In this document: positions 53,455 through 64,000 of the stretch, one piece after another | How positions within the stretch are numbered: the first letter of the stretch is position 1 | How the letters are laid out: each line of letters begins with the position of its first letter | NCBI GenBank assembly: GCA_002900995.3 | Contig: CM035304.1 | Coordinates: 5,038,134-5,102,133, forward strand | DNA: 64,000 nt | Origin: Ganoderma boninense | Lineage: Eukaryota > Basidiomycota > Agaricomycetes > Polyporales > Polyporaceae | Direction of reading: 5' to 3' | Notes under the pieces: generated by a model | The model's database searches: none | Seen by the model: the letters and a program-made list of their open reading frames with translations, nothing else | What the model was told of the DNA's origin: nothing | Translations under genes and position numbers: made by a program

Positions 53455-56258
53455 ATGACTGTTGTGTTCCCCGTCCGCTCACACAGTCCAATGTCGTCCA
53501 TCGAGCATCCGAGTGCCCCCCGAACCCCTCCGCCGCCGGCGGAGGCTTCTGAGGTCCACGACGATAATCGCGGGCAGCCTTCGGCTGACGAGAGCTCTCG
53601 TACGTTCCACAACTTTACCTCCTCTCCTCTCAAACACTCTATCGCCAAGCCAACTAATCGCAAGGGCATAGAAACGCACGACGTCGTCAGGGACACCGAC
53701 GTTTGCGCGGATTTCCTCACTGAACACCTCCGCGCCCCCCCCTCTCCGAGTCCACTCGAGCTCACCGCCGCCATGAATAACTGTATCGCCAAGATTCAGA
53801 GTGCTGGTACATATGAGCTGAAGATGTACGCGCCAGCTGCGTCCCTCCTGACGGCGATCAGTAAAGTGTTGTACGGTATGTTGCTTATGTTCATGGACGC
53901 CGCAGAACCACTTCACAGCTGGACCTTTGACAGAGCGTCTTCCCGAGGATCAGCAGCAAGCACATCGTGATCGCTACCGACTCAATGACACCGACGTCTG
54001 CTACCTCACGTTTATCGACCACCATGCATCTGCACCCACATGCTTCCCTAACGACGCCCTTTCCAACGTCGACGACAAGCCTGACCTTCTTGGAATCTAC
54101 GACATCGCATGTCTTGAGGACCAAAAGGGCAACGACGGCGTCTACAAAGGGGTACCTCACCATCGCGTCGAGGCGATCGTCGAGGCGAAACCTGAGAAGA
54201 AGGGCGGTGGTCGGCAACAAGCTGCAGCCTATGCCTATCGCCACCACCAAGCTCGCCCGGATCGTCCTGGGTTTTACGTCCTCGTCATCAAGCCCCAGTG
54301 GTACCAGGTCCTCTACTCTGACCCAACCGGTATCTTCGCCTCCCCTCAGACCTTCTGGCCTGAGACGGACCTTCTTGTCGCGTACCTCTACTCCCACTAC
54401 CTCCCACCTGCCCGGCACTTCCTCTGGGACGATACCATTCGATGGACTGAGCCGGACGGTCCGTTAACTCACCCTGAGTGGGAGATCACCTGCGATGGGA
54501 AGACCTACACGAAGGGCCAGTTCATCTTCATCGGAGAGCCCTGGGGCCGGCTGACCACCGCCCTCACCATCAAGGATCCCAGTGGTAGGCGCGTCATCAT
54601 CAAGGACTGCTACCGCGGCACCGGTCGCCGCTTCAAGGAGGAAGACATCCTGGACCATATCCATGCAGAGGGCGACTTCCTTGGGGTCGTACGCATGAAG
54701 TTTCACGAGTCTGTCATGGTCGGAGACGACTATCTCGTGTTCGATCTGAAGGGCGAGGAGGAGGAGAGGACCAGAGAACGCTGGGTTCTCCTGGACACTG
54801 GTTTTCGTTTCCTGAAGGCCAGAACCGTTCAGGACCTCCTGATGGCGGTATATGATACCCTCAAAGGTACATGTAGAAGCGCTGTTGCAAGTATTGATCC
54901 CCTTCTGAATTCCGGCGTAGTTCATCGCAGCCAGCTCCTTCTACGGAGTGTCCTCCACCGTGATATGAGTAGCTACAACATTCTTATGTATCCCATCTGG
55001 GGAGATGCGGACGCGCGCAAAGTTAACCCAAATCTACCACCAACCATTCAAGACGTGTTAGCTGGGAGCATCCGGTGAGTTCTTCACCTCCTCGCAGTGT
55101 AATGTCTCTTGAGCTCCTTCTCTCAGACCCGCGGAGCAGCGCTTTCCTTTATGTCTGTCCATTGATTACGATAATGCTGCCCTGCTTGATAGCGACAATG
55201 TCAGCCCCGAGGACCTGAAGCATCGCACTGTATGTCTTCAATTGCCCGCTAGTTCGGTGCCATCTCCTCACCTTTGATTATAGGGCACACCCATGTACAT
55301 TGCTCGTGGCGTCTCCCTTGGCGCCGTCTTTACCGAATGGTCGTGTCGCTCCTCACCGCCTATGCCAGAGCTTTCCGACGAAGCCCGGGAGCTATACGTC
55401 AGGGCACACGGAGAAGGACGTTACGAGAAATATAACGACGTCGACGGAACAATGCATGGTGCCTTTCCACCCAATCCTCGACAGCAGTTCAGGCCACGAC
55501 CAGCGTTTCGCCACCGACCGGAGCACGACGTCGAGTCCGTCTATTGGTCTATGATATCCGCGCTCCTACGCGTGCATCCCAAGAACGTCGATAGGGAAGC
55601 ACGAGCAGAGCTGAACATGATTCAGACTTGGGAACTCCTCCTTTCGCACGAGATTCCTGACCAGCGCTCTAGAAACCACGATGTACGCGAAGCCATCGTT
55701 AAGCAGACAGAGGATGCATGGACATTGCTCTTCCTCGGCGATATGAAGGATGTGGGTTTCTTGCTCTGGGATATTTCTCAGCACATACATCCGGAGTATG
55801 CATTGTGGAATGTCGGCCTACAGCCCGACCACCTCCATGAAGCCGTACAGCGCCTCATCCTCCAGTACCTCGTCGACCACAAGGAGCCCATTGAACTGGA
55901 CCCGGAATATTCCCGCCCCATCACTAGGTCAAAGAAACCTGCAAATCCCGCTACACGAACTTCGACAACCACAGGCACCGGATCGGGTGCGAAGAGGGCA
56001 ACCAGAGCCTCGGCCAGGTCCAGCAAGACGCGTGTGGACGCCGAGCCAGCGACGGGCAGCGCGAGCAAGCGCAAGTCCATGGACGTCGATATTGCCCAGT
56101 CAACTTCTTCTGGGACTCGCGTCTCAGACATCTCTGGCGCGGTCGTCGTCGAGCCGAAGCGTAAGGGCTCTAGCCGCGCCGGACGGAGCTCAAAGCGCAT
56201 GAGGGACAATACGGGTCGTCCACAGTCCATCGAGGAGCACTCGGAGGACGAGGCGTAG
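53455..56258 (+). CDS. FunK1-type protein kinase, copy 5, intact, 837 aa
   Basis: Six exons: 53455-53599, 53672-53875, 53934-54866, 54921-55074, 55127-55229, 55284-56258, with the same phases as the other copies. It begins MTVVFPVRSHSPMSSIEHPS. Kinase elements are intact: VIIKDCYRGTG, HRDMSSYNILMYP, IDYDNAALL, GTPMYIARG, EHDVESVYW. The tail carries VEPKRKGSSRAGRSSKRMR and ends EEHSEDEA. It resembles copies 3 and 4 most closely. With its 3' flank and copy 6 it forms an inverted counterpart of the minus-strand array. Confidence 0.9.
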
Positions 56259-56590
56259 TGTCTGGTCGTCGTCACTCAATATTACGCCGCCCTTCCCACC
56301 CCCTATATCCCGCATCTAACGCTGCTTATGTCCCCATGTCTTGTCCTCGCATCGTTGGCGTCATCTCCAGTTCCGCACTGCCGCTCGCTGCACCGTTTGG
56401 ACCAAGTCTCCACATACGATTCGACAGCTAATCTGTTCTGCTTCGCATCCGTATGCTCTCCACACTGTCCTATAGCTTCTTTTTGGCTGCCCTGGCGTAT
56501 CTCCATTGACTGGCTCCTCATGTACATAATGCTCCCGCCCGATGTTTCGTATGAACATTATCTCGATTGCGCGCTTATGTCGAAGGCGCT
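56259..56590 (+). repeat. FunK1 3'-flank repeat, copy C (inverted relative to copies A and B)
   Basis: Same 320-330 bp sequence found downstream of copies 3 and 4, here on the plus strand after copy 5. It ends near ATGTTTCGTATGAACATTAT and GCGCTTATGTCGAAG. Confidence 0.7.
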
Positions 56591-56745
56591 GTCTCGCAGT
56601 GTCTCGCCTCTCAAGTAGTACTATCCAAGTGACCCTTGGTTTTGGAGGAAAATGAGAGAATTGTGAATAAATCTGCTGCAATAATTTGCACGAATGAGAG
56701 GGACGCTAACTGCACCTTTTAGGCCACAGTGGCCGGCTGTACTAT

Positions 56746-56813
56746 GCCGAGAACAAAGGAAAGACTAGCGCGCATTGCCTAAGACGCCAAATACGGAAGG
56801 AGTCGAAGTTGAA
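56746..56813 (+). promoter_or_regulatory. Conserved FunK1 upstream block, copy 6
   Basis: Almost identical to the copy 3 block (GCCGAGAACAAAGGAA, AGCGCGCATTGCC, CCAAATACGG, AGGAGTCGAAGTTGAA). Confidence 0.55.
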
Positions 56814-56927
56814 CTTTGGAGGTCCGAGTCGCGACTACCAACATCTCTTGTCTCGTTCCTTCCACCATCACTGCTGCAACCTTTTAATCGCACCATTAGC
56901 AGCCCGAGTGCCAACTCAAACAGTCCG

Positions 56928-57943
56928 ATGTCGTCGTCCATCAAGCATCCGAGTGTCCCCAAAACCCCTCCGCTGGTGGCGGAGGCTTCGGTGGTTCACG
57001 GCGATAATCATGGATCGTCTCCGGGTGGAGAGGATTTTAGTACGTCCTGAACCTTTTAGTCCTCGCCTCCCTAAGCATATGCCTCTCGTCCCACTAACCA
57101 AAAGAGCATAGAAGCACATGAAGTCGTCGAGGACGACTCCATCTGTGAAGACTTTCTCGACCAACACCTTCGGACTGTCCCCGCTACATTCATGCTCACA
57201 GATGATATGAACGGATTTATCGACGAGATCAGCGAGGTTGGCATGGTGGAAGGCAGGAGTTACCAGCCTGCTGCCTCTCTCCTGACGGCGATTAGCAAAC
57301 AGGTATTCAGTACGTTCCTCGCTTTCGTCTCGGACGCCACTTGTTTTGATCCCATATTATTACAGAATACCTTAGCGAGAAACAAAATTCTGCACACAGG
57401 AAACGTCAACATATTCGCAATGGAACACCGGGGCACCTCTCCTTCATTGACCACCACACTACGACACCTACACACTTCCCCAAATACGGGTCCGTCACGG
57501 ACGCCCCAGGCCTCATAGGTGTCTACGACGTCGACCTTTTCCAAGACGGAAGGGATGCTGATGGTGTGTACACCAGAATTCCGCATCACCGCGTTGAGGG
57601 TATCGTCGTGGCGGGGCCTGAGAAGGCGGCAACCTACGCATACCGCCACCACCAGGCTCGCCCGGATCGTCCTGGGTTTTACGTCCTCGTCATCAAGCCC
57701 CAGTGGTATCAGGTCCTCTACTCTGACCCAACTGGTGTCTTCGCCTCCCCTCGGACCTTGTGGCCTGAGACGGACCTTCTTGTCGCATACATCTTCTCCC
57801 ACTACTTCCCACCTGCCCGGCACTTCCTCTGGGACGATACCATTCGATGGACTGAGCCGGATGGACCTTGCTTCCCCCCCTCGTGGGAGATCACTTGTGA
57901 TGGGAAGGCCTACAAGGACGGCCAGGTCGAGCAGTGTCAGTAG
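56928..57943 (+). pseudogene. FunK1 copy 6, truncated before the catalytic loop
   Basis: Exons 56928-57039, 57112-57309 and the first 560 bp of exon 3 (from 57366) align with copy 3. The frame is intact through RYKNG/AYKDG-GQ at 57925, where homology stops abruptly. Unrelated DNA adds a few codons and TAG. The kinase catalytic loop, the DFG equivalent, the C-lobe and the nuclear tail are all absent, so the locus cannot make a kinase. The missing 3' half is not found elsewhere in the window. The copy 3-like 5' part suggests it arose from the same duplication as the minus-strand array. Confidence 0.8.
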
Positions 57944-58200
57944 CCCAGGTGTATCCGGGAGGGTGACCCTCCCTTTCGCGGATACATCTGCAAGCCACCG
58001 ATGTATCCGCAACGTTAGTGGCAATTCGGGTATGTTAGGCGCCACATAGGATACAAACGACATTTGCATCCTGGCTCGGCTGACGTAGGATGTTGGAAGT
58101 GGGACTTGCAGCTCACCGATTCGAACCCTCAACGTCCGCAATGCAGGGCCGCGCGCTGCCACTTCGCCACAGGTGTTAATTATCTTTCGCATACTTGTCG
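57926..58200 (-). mobile_element. tRNA-derived SINE-like insertion (tentative)
   Basis: On the minus strand an A-box-like TGGCGAAGTGG (58169-58159) is followed by a B-box-like GGTTCGAATC (58127-58118), at a spacing usual for internal Pol III promoters. The arms do not fold into a good tRNA: the T stem does not pair and the anticodon loop lacks a purine at 37. A tRNA-derived SINE is therefore more likely than a tRNA gene. A hairpin (TGTATCCG...CGGATACA enclosing GGGAGGG-TGA-CCCTCCC) lies at 57950-57986, near the break in FunK1 copy 6. Element ends are not defined. Confidence 0.4.
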
Positions 58201-59267
58201 AATGTAATAGATCACTCGCGTGCCGTACACAAGCCGCACATATGCAAAACCACCCACATATTAACACTTGCGCGTGTGCAGAGGGGTCGTACTTGCTGAT
58301 AGAGATGGGACGTTGTCCGCAGCGCTGATCATCCCATCGGCGCGCGCAAGAGGTCGCCGCACTGCGAACAACGCGCGTAGTCGCCACTGTGGACCCGTCG
58401 CCAGGCCGGAGACGGGATCGCTGAGGCGAGCGATGCGTCGCGAAGGAAAAGAAGTGAGACGCGACGTGCGGTGCATCACGAGTAAAGGGGCGCGGTACGC
58501 GACGCGTCACAAGGAACGGGAAGGGAGCGCAGCAGTGGAGGACGCGTCGCGAGGGGTGTTTGGAAGGAGTCAACGTCGTGGTCAACGACGCGGCGCTTCT
58601 CCCTGCGCGAGAAGGAGAACGTATTGTGGGAGTTGGAAAGGAACCCGAAGACCGAGGGACAGAACAGCGGCGACGAGCACACGCGTAGCCGCCGCTATGA
58701 AGGCGTCGAGGAACAGCGCGGCTGCAAGCGATGAGTCGTAGGGGAAGAGACGGTATTTGCGGGGAGCGACACGTGCGGCGCCGCAGTTGACACATCGAGA
58801 GGGCGACGCGTAAGCTACGGTAAGTGGCACGGGATCGAGAGGACACTTGGCGGGCTGCCCAGGCATGACGGAGGGGGCTACGGACAGACGCGTCCCGTGG
58901 CTTGCACGAGCCGCGTCAGAGACGATGGCGCTGGGGTAGATAAACCAGGATGGTTGCGTTGTTGAGGAGTCGCGCAAAGGGGGGAAGGGAGAAAACGAAG
59001 AAAAGGCGGGAGGGATGCGAAAATGGCGGTTCGGTGCGTTCGAGGGTAGCATGAAGAGCAGACTGAACATGACTTACTGCAGATGATCCTGGAGCACTTC
59101 GAGTGGCGCAGAGCAATGCCACACTAAGCGCGACGATGAGAAGGCAGAATCAATGGCATTGACTGGTGAGTGCGTGCGAGATGTTGCTAAAACTGAGGGC
59201 GTTCCACAAAGCTCCCTTTGGACCACCCAAAAAGGGCGTCCATCTGCTGCTTCAACCTAGCGGGACA
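58201..59267. other. Anonymous GC-rich stretch
   Basis: Rich in GACGCG/CGCGTC words. A 162-codon open frame on the minus strand (59070-58582) contains a single CVNCG motif and hydrophobic runs but no recognisable family or conserved splice context; I do not call it. Nothing else is supported. Confidence 0.35.
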
Positions 59268-59683
59268 TCAGGCAATGGGTGGCATATGAACTGGGGCAAC
59301 GCACTCGTCTTGTCTGCGGTGCGACACCGCACTACGACCTTTGTCTCCCGGCTTGGAATAGTTGGAAAATGAAACTGAAGATCCAAATATTACAGCGCAC
59401 CTTGAAAACCAACATCACCCTGCCGTTGTAAGCGTATTGTCCATTCGACTCCGCAGAGAATCCGAGGTTTCTGAGAGTCTAGACTCGGGGTTAGCTGTGC
59501 ATCTTGAGAAGCACCAACGCGTCCCCTCACTTTGAGGAGCTGCTTGAACGTGATGGAGCGACGCGCCGCTGCACCATCCTTCAGGATAGAGGCCATAACC
59601 TGCGTGGCGTCAGTTCTGATCCAGTCCGGGTACACAGGAGAACGCACCTCGTAGTCGGCAGCAGACACTTCGAGTGGAGCCAT
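59268..59683 (-). CDS. Small unrecognised protein, about 104 aa
   Basis: Three exons in phase: 59683-59531, 59478-59401, 59351-59268, with introns of 52 and 49 bp. The product begins MAPLEVSAADYEVRSPVYPD and contains SITFKQLLKTLRNLGFSAES, then GQYAYNGRVMLVFKPGDKGR. A Lys-x-Leu-x-x-x-Leu-x-x-Leu-Gly-Phe helix followed by a beta hairpin faintly resembles the small HicA-like RNA-binding fold, but the catalytic His context is missing. That is only a suggestion. The coherent splicing of three exons is the main support. Confidence 0.42.
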
Positions 59684-61962
59684 AGCGATCAGCAACGATA
59701 TTTGGTGATAGCAGAGAAGGAGAAGGAGGGAGCAAAGGGAGTCCACGAACCGAATCAACACGGTCAAGCATTGAATATCTACTTAAATTACCAGAGAAGT
59801 ACGTCGAGCCGTCTCGCGGCTCGTGCGCTCGTTGATTTTCCTCTTCTAGTTACTGAATCCTGCCGGAGTGCCTGTACAACGATAGGTGGGTCAACTGCAA
59901 CGCAGGTCAATGGTGCTGTCGTCTTCATATGCTCCCCACTGCGATCACATCGCCGTCTCTACCAAGCAAGTCACAACTCGGCGCAAGAACTTTCTTACTT
60001 CCTCGCCTCCACGACGCGATGCTCCTGCCACCTCGTCCTCCCCTGCGCACCACAAAAAGTATGTCCTCAATTCATAATCCAGGTCGCCGGGTCGCAGCGG
60101 TTAACGGTCTCGCAGACCGTCCTGTTCGTCAGTCACGATGGGAGTTGCACCGACACCCGCGAAACGACCAGGGTCTAACACCTTCGAATGCGCACGAGAA
60201 GATGTGATTGCGTCGCATTGCTTCCTTGTAGTGCGACGCGGAAAGAGGGGAAGCAGACAGCTGTTAGATAGCAGCTAGACGTTACACTTTCAAGTGAGTT
60301 GCGCTCTTACCTGGAACTGCAACTCTGCGAGCTGAAGTGGTAGACCGTAGTCTCAGGTGCGACCTCCTTTCCTCTGGCTTCTTTTGCTCGACCGGGGGCA
60401 AGTTTGCTGGGCTGCCAGCCGGGAAACGCCTGAGTTTCGGCCCCCGCACGCGCACGCACTAATGGCGCAGTGGCTGCTCGCTGTCGCCATCGTAGACGCC
60501 AAGCACCGCGCGACCCTCCACTCGATCACTCGAGGCGATCGCACATAAAATAACATCTGTGGGTCTGATCTTAGAGTGTAGGCGGCCCTCAAACAGACCG
60601 GCATAACGTACTCTAGTGATTCTCTCTTCCGAAAGGCTCCGGCGCTGGTTCTCCCGCTCACCATTCACGAACTCCCGTGTAGTGCGTGAAGCGCATACCT
60701 TGAGGAACTGACTGTCAAGGTTGCCCGCCTTCTCTGGCTCACGGAACAAGTGATCGCAATCGCGACTCGACTGCGCCGCTCCCCGGGAGCTGACTTGTGG
60801 TTTGAATGACCGCCGCGGCTGAACAAAGGCGACAACTTACTTACCAACATGATGCATGCTCGGTGGGAGTGATGCCAGGTCCGGGTTTCAAGGCCCGTTA
60901 GCCTACGGGAGGGCCGGGAGGTGACGACGAAGAGGTCTGAACAGATGGGATGACGGCGCAGTAAGACATGATAAACGCACCCAAGATAACGTGAACAGAG
61001 CAATGTCGCCGTCAGCATTCGGTAACAGAAAGCGTCGAGTAGAGAGCGCGCGCGTACCAATCTACGTGCGTTGGATGGGTCTCAGACAGTAGACTGTACG
61101 CTAAAACCTCTTCATAGCACAGCCTGGCACACCTTCCCTGCAGTCGGCAATGGCGAGATAGGCCCCAGCGGCGTAATCCGTTGCCAAGTCTGTCAGCGAT
61201 ATCCCGCGCATCTGTTTCCAATGCGCCCATCGTATACGCGATGAAGGCGCGCCTTCCGTTTCCACGACTGTCTGGTGACGCGCAGCAGTGTAAACCCTGA
61301 ACAAAACGGCATCTCTGGAATGACGTAATCAGCACATTTTCGCATGGCAAAGTCGACAACCACTTGCGGGGTCAACACGATACCAACAGAACACATCATT
61401 TGAAGAGCCTGGTGTACCACCACATCCGATTCTTGAAGCAGCACTGGGTTTCAGTTAGATCTTTTTCATCTGGCCAATAAACCGGGCACGCACTCGTCTC
61501 CCCTGCGGGTCATGATGAACCTTCGCGCCTCACGACCTGCGCGCCATGCTCCTGAAGCGAAATAAAGGGCGAGCGGCCCGGGTTCTTGAAAATACACTGA
61601 CAATGATATCATTGTAACTAAACACTGCTGATCCCCCAACCTACATAGGACGAGCAGCCAGCTGCATAGTCCTGAAAAGAATAATTCAAAAAAATGAACA
61701 GACATAACACAAAAGCCACTCTAGGCAGAACATTCTTACTAACAATAGCGCTAACTATTAAGGAAGGTTAATTATACAGAATCAGCGTCCGGAAAGTAAG
61801 AGGCAGGAGGCGTATGTTGTTGTTTTCTGAGTTTTCCGAGTTATGCGACACAGAGACGATGACACATGTACTAAACGGGATTATGCAAAGGAAGGATATG
61901 TGCTCAATGAAGAATAAAACAGAACTTACCGGCGTAACCCAAGGTCTAAACGTAGACGTCCA
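59684..61962. other. Gene-poor stretch
   Basis: About 2.3 kb of short open frames without recognised domains. AT-rich toward 61600-61950. A weak tRNA-like A-box word near 60088 was examined and rejected. No inverted or direct repeat is evident by eye. Confidence 0.4.
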
Positions 61963-63892
61963 TCAGTAATAGGCGGTCTCCTTGCCCTTCCGCGACGGCA
62001 AAGGCCGTGGGTCGATGGTCTGGCACAAACCATACGCTTGACTGATGTTCTCGGCCCAGGAAGTGAGCGTTGTGACCGTAGGAAAGCGTATAAGCAACGT
62101 GTGATTGTCGGTGACGGACACGTCAAGGTAGTCAGCCTGCGAGCGCACGTCCCAGTCGGTGGTGGAGCGGTTCCAAACGCGGAACTCGACGATGCCGGTG
62201 GACTGGAAGGTTCGAGCGACGATGAAGACGTCGGACAAGCGGATGGAGCACCTGGCATGCTCAAGCGCAATCATTTTCGTGCTGGGGGCCAGGTTGTTCT
62301 ATATTCAACGATGGGTTAGCAGACAGAAAGGGAGCTTGACGAGAAGCGCGCATACCTTGTACCAGATCTTGACAGTGAGAATCCAATGCCTCCTCTCCGC
62401 GTACGGGTTAATGCTAGTGACTAGCCCAGGAATCACTGGATAGACTTCGAATCGGAAGGGGTCCCCAAAAACTTCGGCAGCATCGACGCGCTCCCCCGTA
62501 TTCCCGACACCAGAGGGGACTCGGGGAACAGGGAGAACAGTGGCGTCGGAGCTGTTATGTCCCTCATCTTCCGATGCATTCCGGTGGAGACTAGACGAGG
62601 AAGTGGAAGAGGATGAGGATGAGGGCGATGGCGAGGACGATGAAGACGAGGTCTGCGCGAGCGAAGTAAAGACTCCAACAAGACGGCGAGCAGTCGTTTG
62701 GCGGGCACAGAGACGGGTAGACCGTTCGGAATCAACAGTGGTTTCCACCGCATTCGAGCCGTCGTTCTCCTTGTTGCTCGAACTAGTCTCTGACGCATCC
62801 TGGAGACCGCCTGCTATAGTGGGTAAGGACGGGGTGTGAACTTGGAACTCGCGGGAATGGGTACGCGGAAGTGGAGTGCCTGGGGACGCGCTGTCATCCT
62901 TGGAGTCCTGCGCTGGATGGGTTTCTGCCGCGACCTCGAGCGAAGGCGCGCGAGACCTAGCTACCGCACGCAAACGCGTAGTTCGCGGTTGAGTCGATGG
63001 TGGTGCGTTTTCATTGTCGGATTCGCTGCTGGTGATATCGATGATGCGGGGCCCGTGTTGATGACCACCGGGACGGGTTTGTGATGCGCCCGACGCGCGT
63101 AGACGTTGATCGACGCGCAGACGATCGATGCGCGGTTGCGTCGCAAGGGGTGGAGGACGCGCAGAGCGCGAGCTACTAGTTGCCAGTGAACGCAGTTGAG
63201 TTCTTCGAAGGGGTGTGACATCGTCCTCGCGATCGTCATGCGCCAGACCCGAGTGGTGCTCGGCTTCGCGAGAAGCCAGAGCTAGACGCGGAATTCGCGG
63301 TTGAGCTGCCGGGGGGGCGCCGTCGCTGTCGGAATCGGTGCTGGTGATGTTGATTATGTCGGACTCCTCACCACCTGGAGGATGAGTTGGAGGCGCGCGC
63401 GGGGGACGCGGGGGGCGTGGGCCAGGGCCAGATCGTGCAATCCGTGGTTGGCTCTTAGAAGGAATGACGCCGGACCGAACACCACCTTCCGCGGGACGAG
63501 CCGTCGGCGCACAGTCGTCATCCGAGCTGATCAAGATGATGAGGGGCGTGAAAGGTGCGCCATCAGGTCGAGCTGAGTGCACCGCGTCTCCCTCCGATGC
63601 ATTCGCAAGGGGCTTCTCGACCTTCTCTGCATGCCGCGTCTTGACTTGCCCTGCATGAGGTTCGTCCGACTTGGACGGCTTGGTCTTCGCTTGAGCCCTG
63701 GTCCTCGGTTCCTTGGGCACTGGGCCGTATATCTTCCGTGGAACAGGAGGGGGGGTCTGGCACAGAACATCAGCTGTTGAAGCTCATAGATCGCGAGAAA
63801 TCACTGACGGGGGTTGGTCTCACGAGCATTCGTTTCTTCTTGCGAGGACGAGGCGATGGAGAAGACTCGGGAGACGAGCAACGAGGAGGCAT
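61963..63892 (-). CDS. Large disordered protein with a conserved-looking C-terminal domain, about 601 aa (5' end may lie outside)
   Basis: Exons 63892-63824, 63756-62356 and 62298-61963, all phase 0. The N-terminal 440 residues are Arg/Ser/Pro-rich and basic, with two acidic motifs of the form IINITSTDSDSD and IIDITSSESDNE plus LIILISSDDD. Hydrophobic-then-acidic motifs of this kind are typical SUMO-interacting motifs. The C-terminal 150 residues look globular: RFEVYPVIPGLVTSINPYAE, HWILTVKIWYKNN, IRLSDVFIVARTF, VEFRVWNRSTTDWDV, YLDVSVTDNHTLLIRFP. No family is recognised. The frame stays open upstream of ATG 63892 to an acceptor-like CTCACAG near the window edge, so an earlier exon is possible. 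Confidence 0.6.
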
Positions 63893-64000
63893 CTCGGATG
63901 CAGCGGAAACGGCACCGGGCCGCGAATCCTTCGCTCGCGGGGGCTGGGATTCAGTGATTGCGGCCAGTTCCTGTGAGCGAATGCGTGAATTCGGGACTTA

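Noticed and set aside
57260..58846. 528-codon open frame on the minus strand across FunK1 copy 6 and the insertion
   Set aside because: It is antisense to clear FunK1 exons, and its residues mirror the kinase codons. No domain or start context supports it.
58582..59070. 162-codon minus-strand frame with a CVNCG motif and hydrophobic runs, reminiscent of Arv1
   Set aside because: Only one CxxC pair, no second zinc ligand pair, and poor agreement with Arv1 beyond that; the GC-rich context favours chance openness.
60080..60175. tRNA-like word GGTCGCAGCGGTTAACGG with a nearby palindrome GGTCT-CGC-AGACC
   Set aside because: No acceptor stem and no credible B box at the right distance, so a tRNA gene cannot be supported; a decayed SINE is possible but unproven.
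1..64000. CRISPR array, bacterial operon structure, rRNA operon
   Set aside because: The window is eukaryotic with spliced genes; no regularly spaced repeats and no rRNA-like sequence were seen.

Overview
The window looks like nuclear DNA of a filamentous basidiomycete, most likely an Agaricomycete of the polypore type. Genes are split by many very short introns (about 45-75 bp) with GTRNGY donors and YAG acceptors. The gene set includes FunK1-type kinases in several copies, F-box/LRR proteins, an aryl-alcohol-dehydrogenase-like aldo/keto reductase and a heme-thiolate peroxidase, alongside housekeeping genes (ATG1, FOL1, EMC2, URM1, RPS30, an Rcf1-type HIG1 protein). All gene models were built by hand from open frames, splice sites and phase agreement. 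No database search was possible.

Layout. 0.4-5.2 kb: DUF4743/Nudix hydrolase (-), a small secreted type I membrane protein (+), a single-exon F-box/LRR protein (+). 6.5-9.3 kb: an intact six-exon FunK1 kinase (+). 10.5-16.2 kb: a large Sds3-like Sin3/HDAC subunit (-), divergent from a seven-exon F-box-like protein (+). 16.9-17.5 kb: a second small type I membrane protein (+). 17.8-26.6 kb: three FunK1 units head to tail on the minus strand, the most downstream one N-terminally truncated. 27.3-28.6 kb: a single-pass membrane protein (-). 28.7-33.9 kb: gene-poor, with a 1.2 kb element bounded by 17 bp inverted repeats and a few doubtful genes. 33.9-51.7 kb: dense conserved genes (aldo/keto reductase, RPS30, EMC2, FOL1, ATG1, F-box protein, Rcf1-like, URM1, membrane-anchored heme-thiolate peroxidase). 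52.3-53.0 kb: an unrecognised two-exon gene. 53.4-57.9 kb: an inverted copy of the FunK1 tandem, its second member cut short by unrelated DNA with a tRNA-like Pol III promoter. 58.2-64 kb: mostly anonymous sequence, one small gene and, at the edge, a large disordered protein.

The most distinctive feature is the FunK1 set: six loci, of which four are intact and two are broken. They share intron positions and phases, a block of about 70 bp upstream of the start, and a basic, probably nuclear, C-terminal tail. Three of them also share a roughly 320 bp 3' flank. Together these show a duplicating unit made of upstream block, gene and, in most copies, flank, with signs of recent gene conversion. 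The remaining genes work independently: folate synthesis (FOL1), autophagy initiation (ATG1), tRNA thiolation and urmylation (URM1), membrane-protein insertion (EMC2), translation (RPS30), respiratory supercomplexes (Rcf1-like), chromatin repression (Sds3-like) and redox metabolism (aldo/keto reductase, peroxidase).
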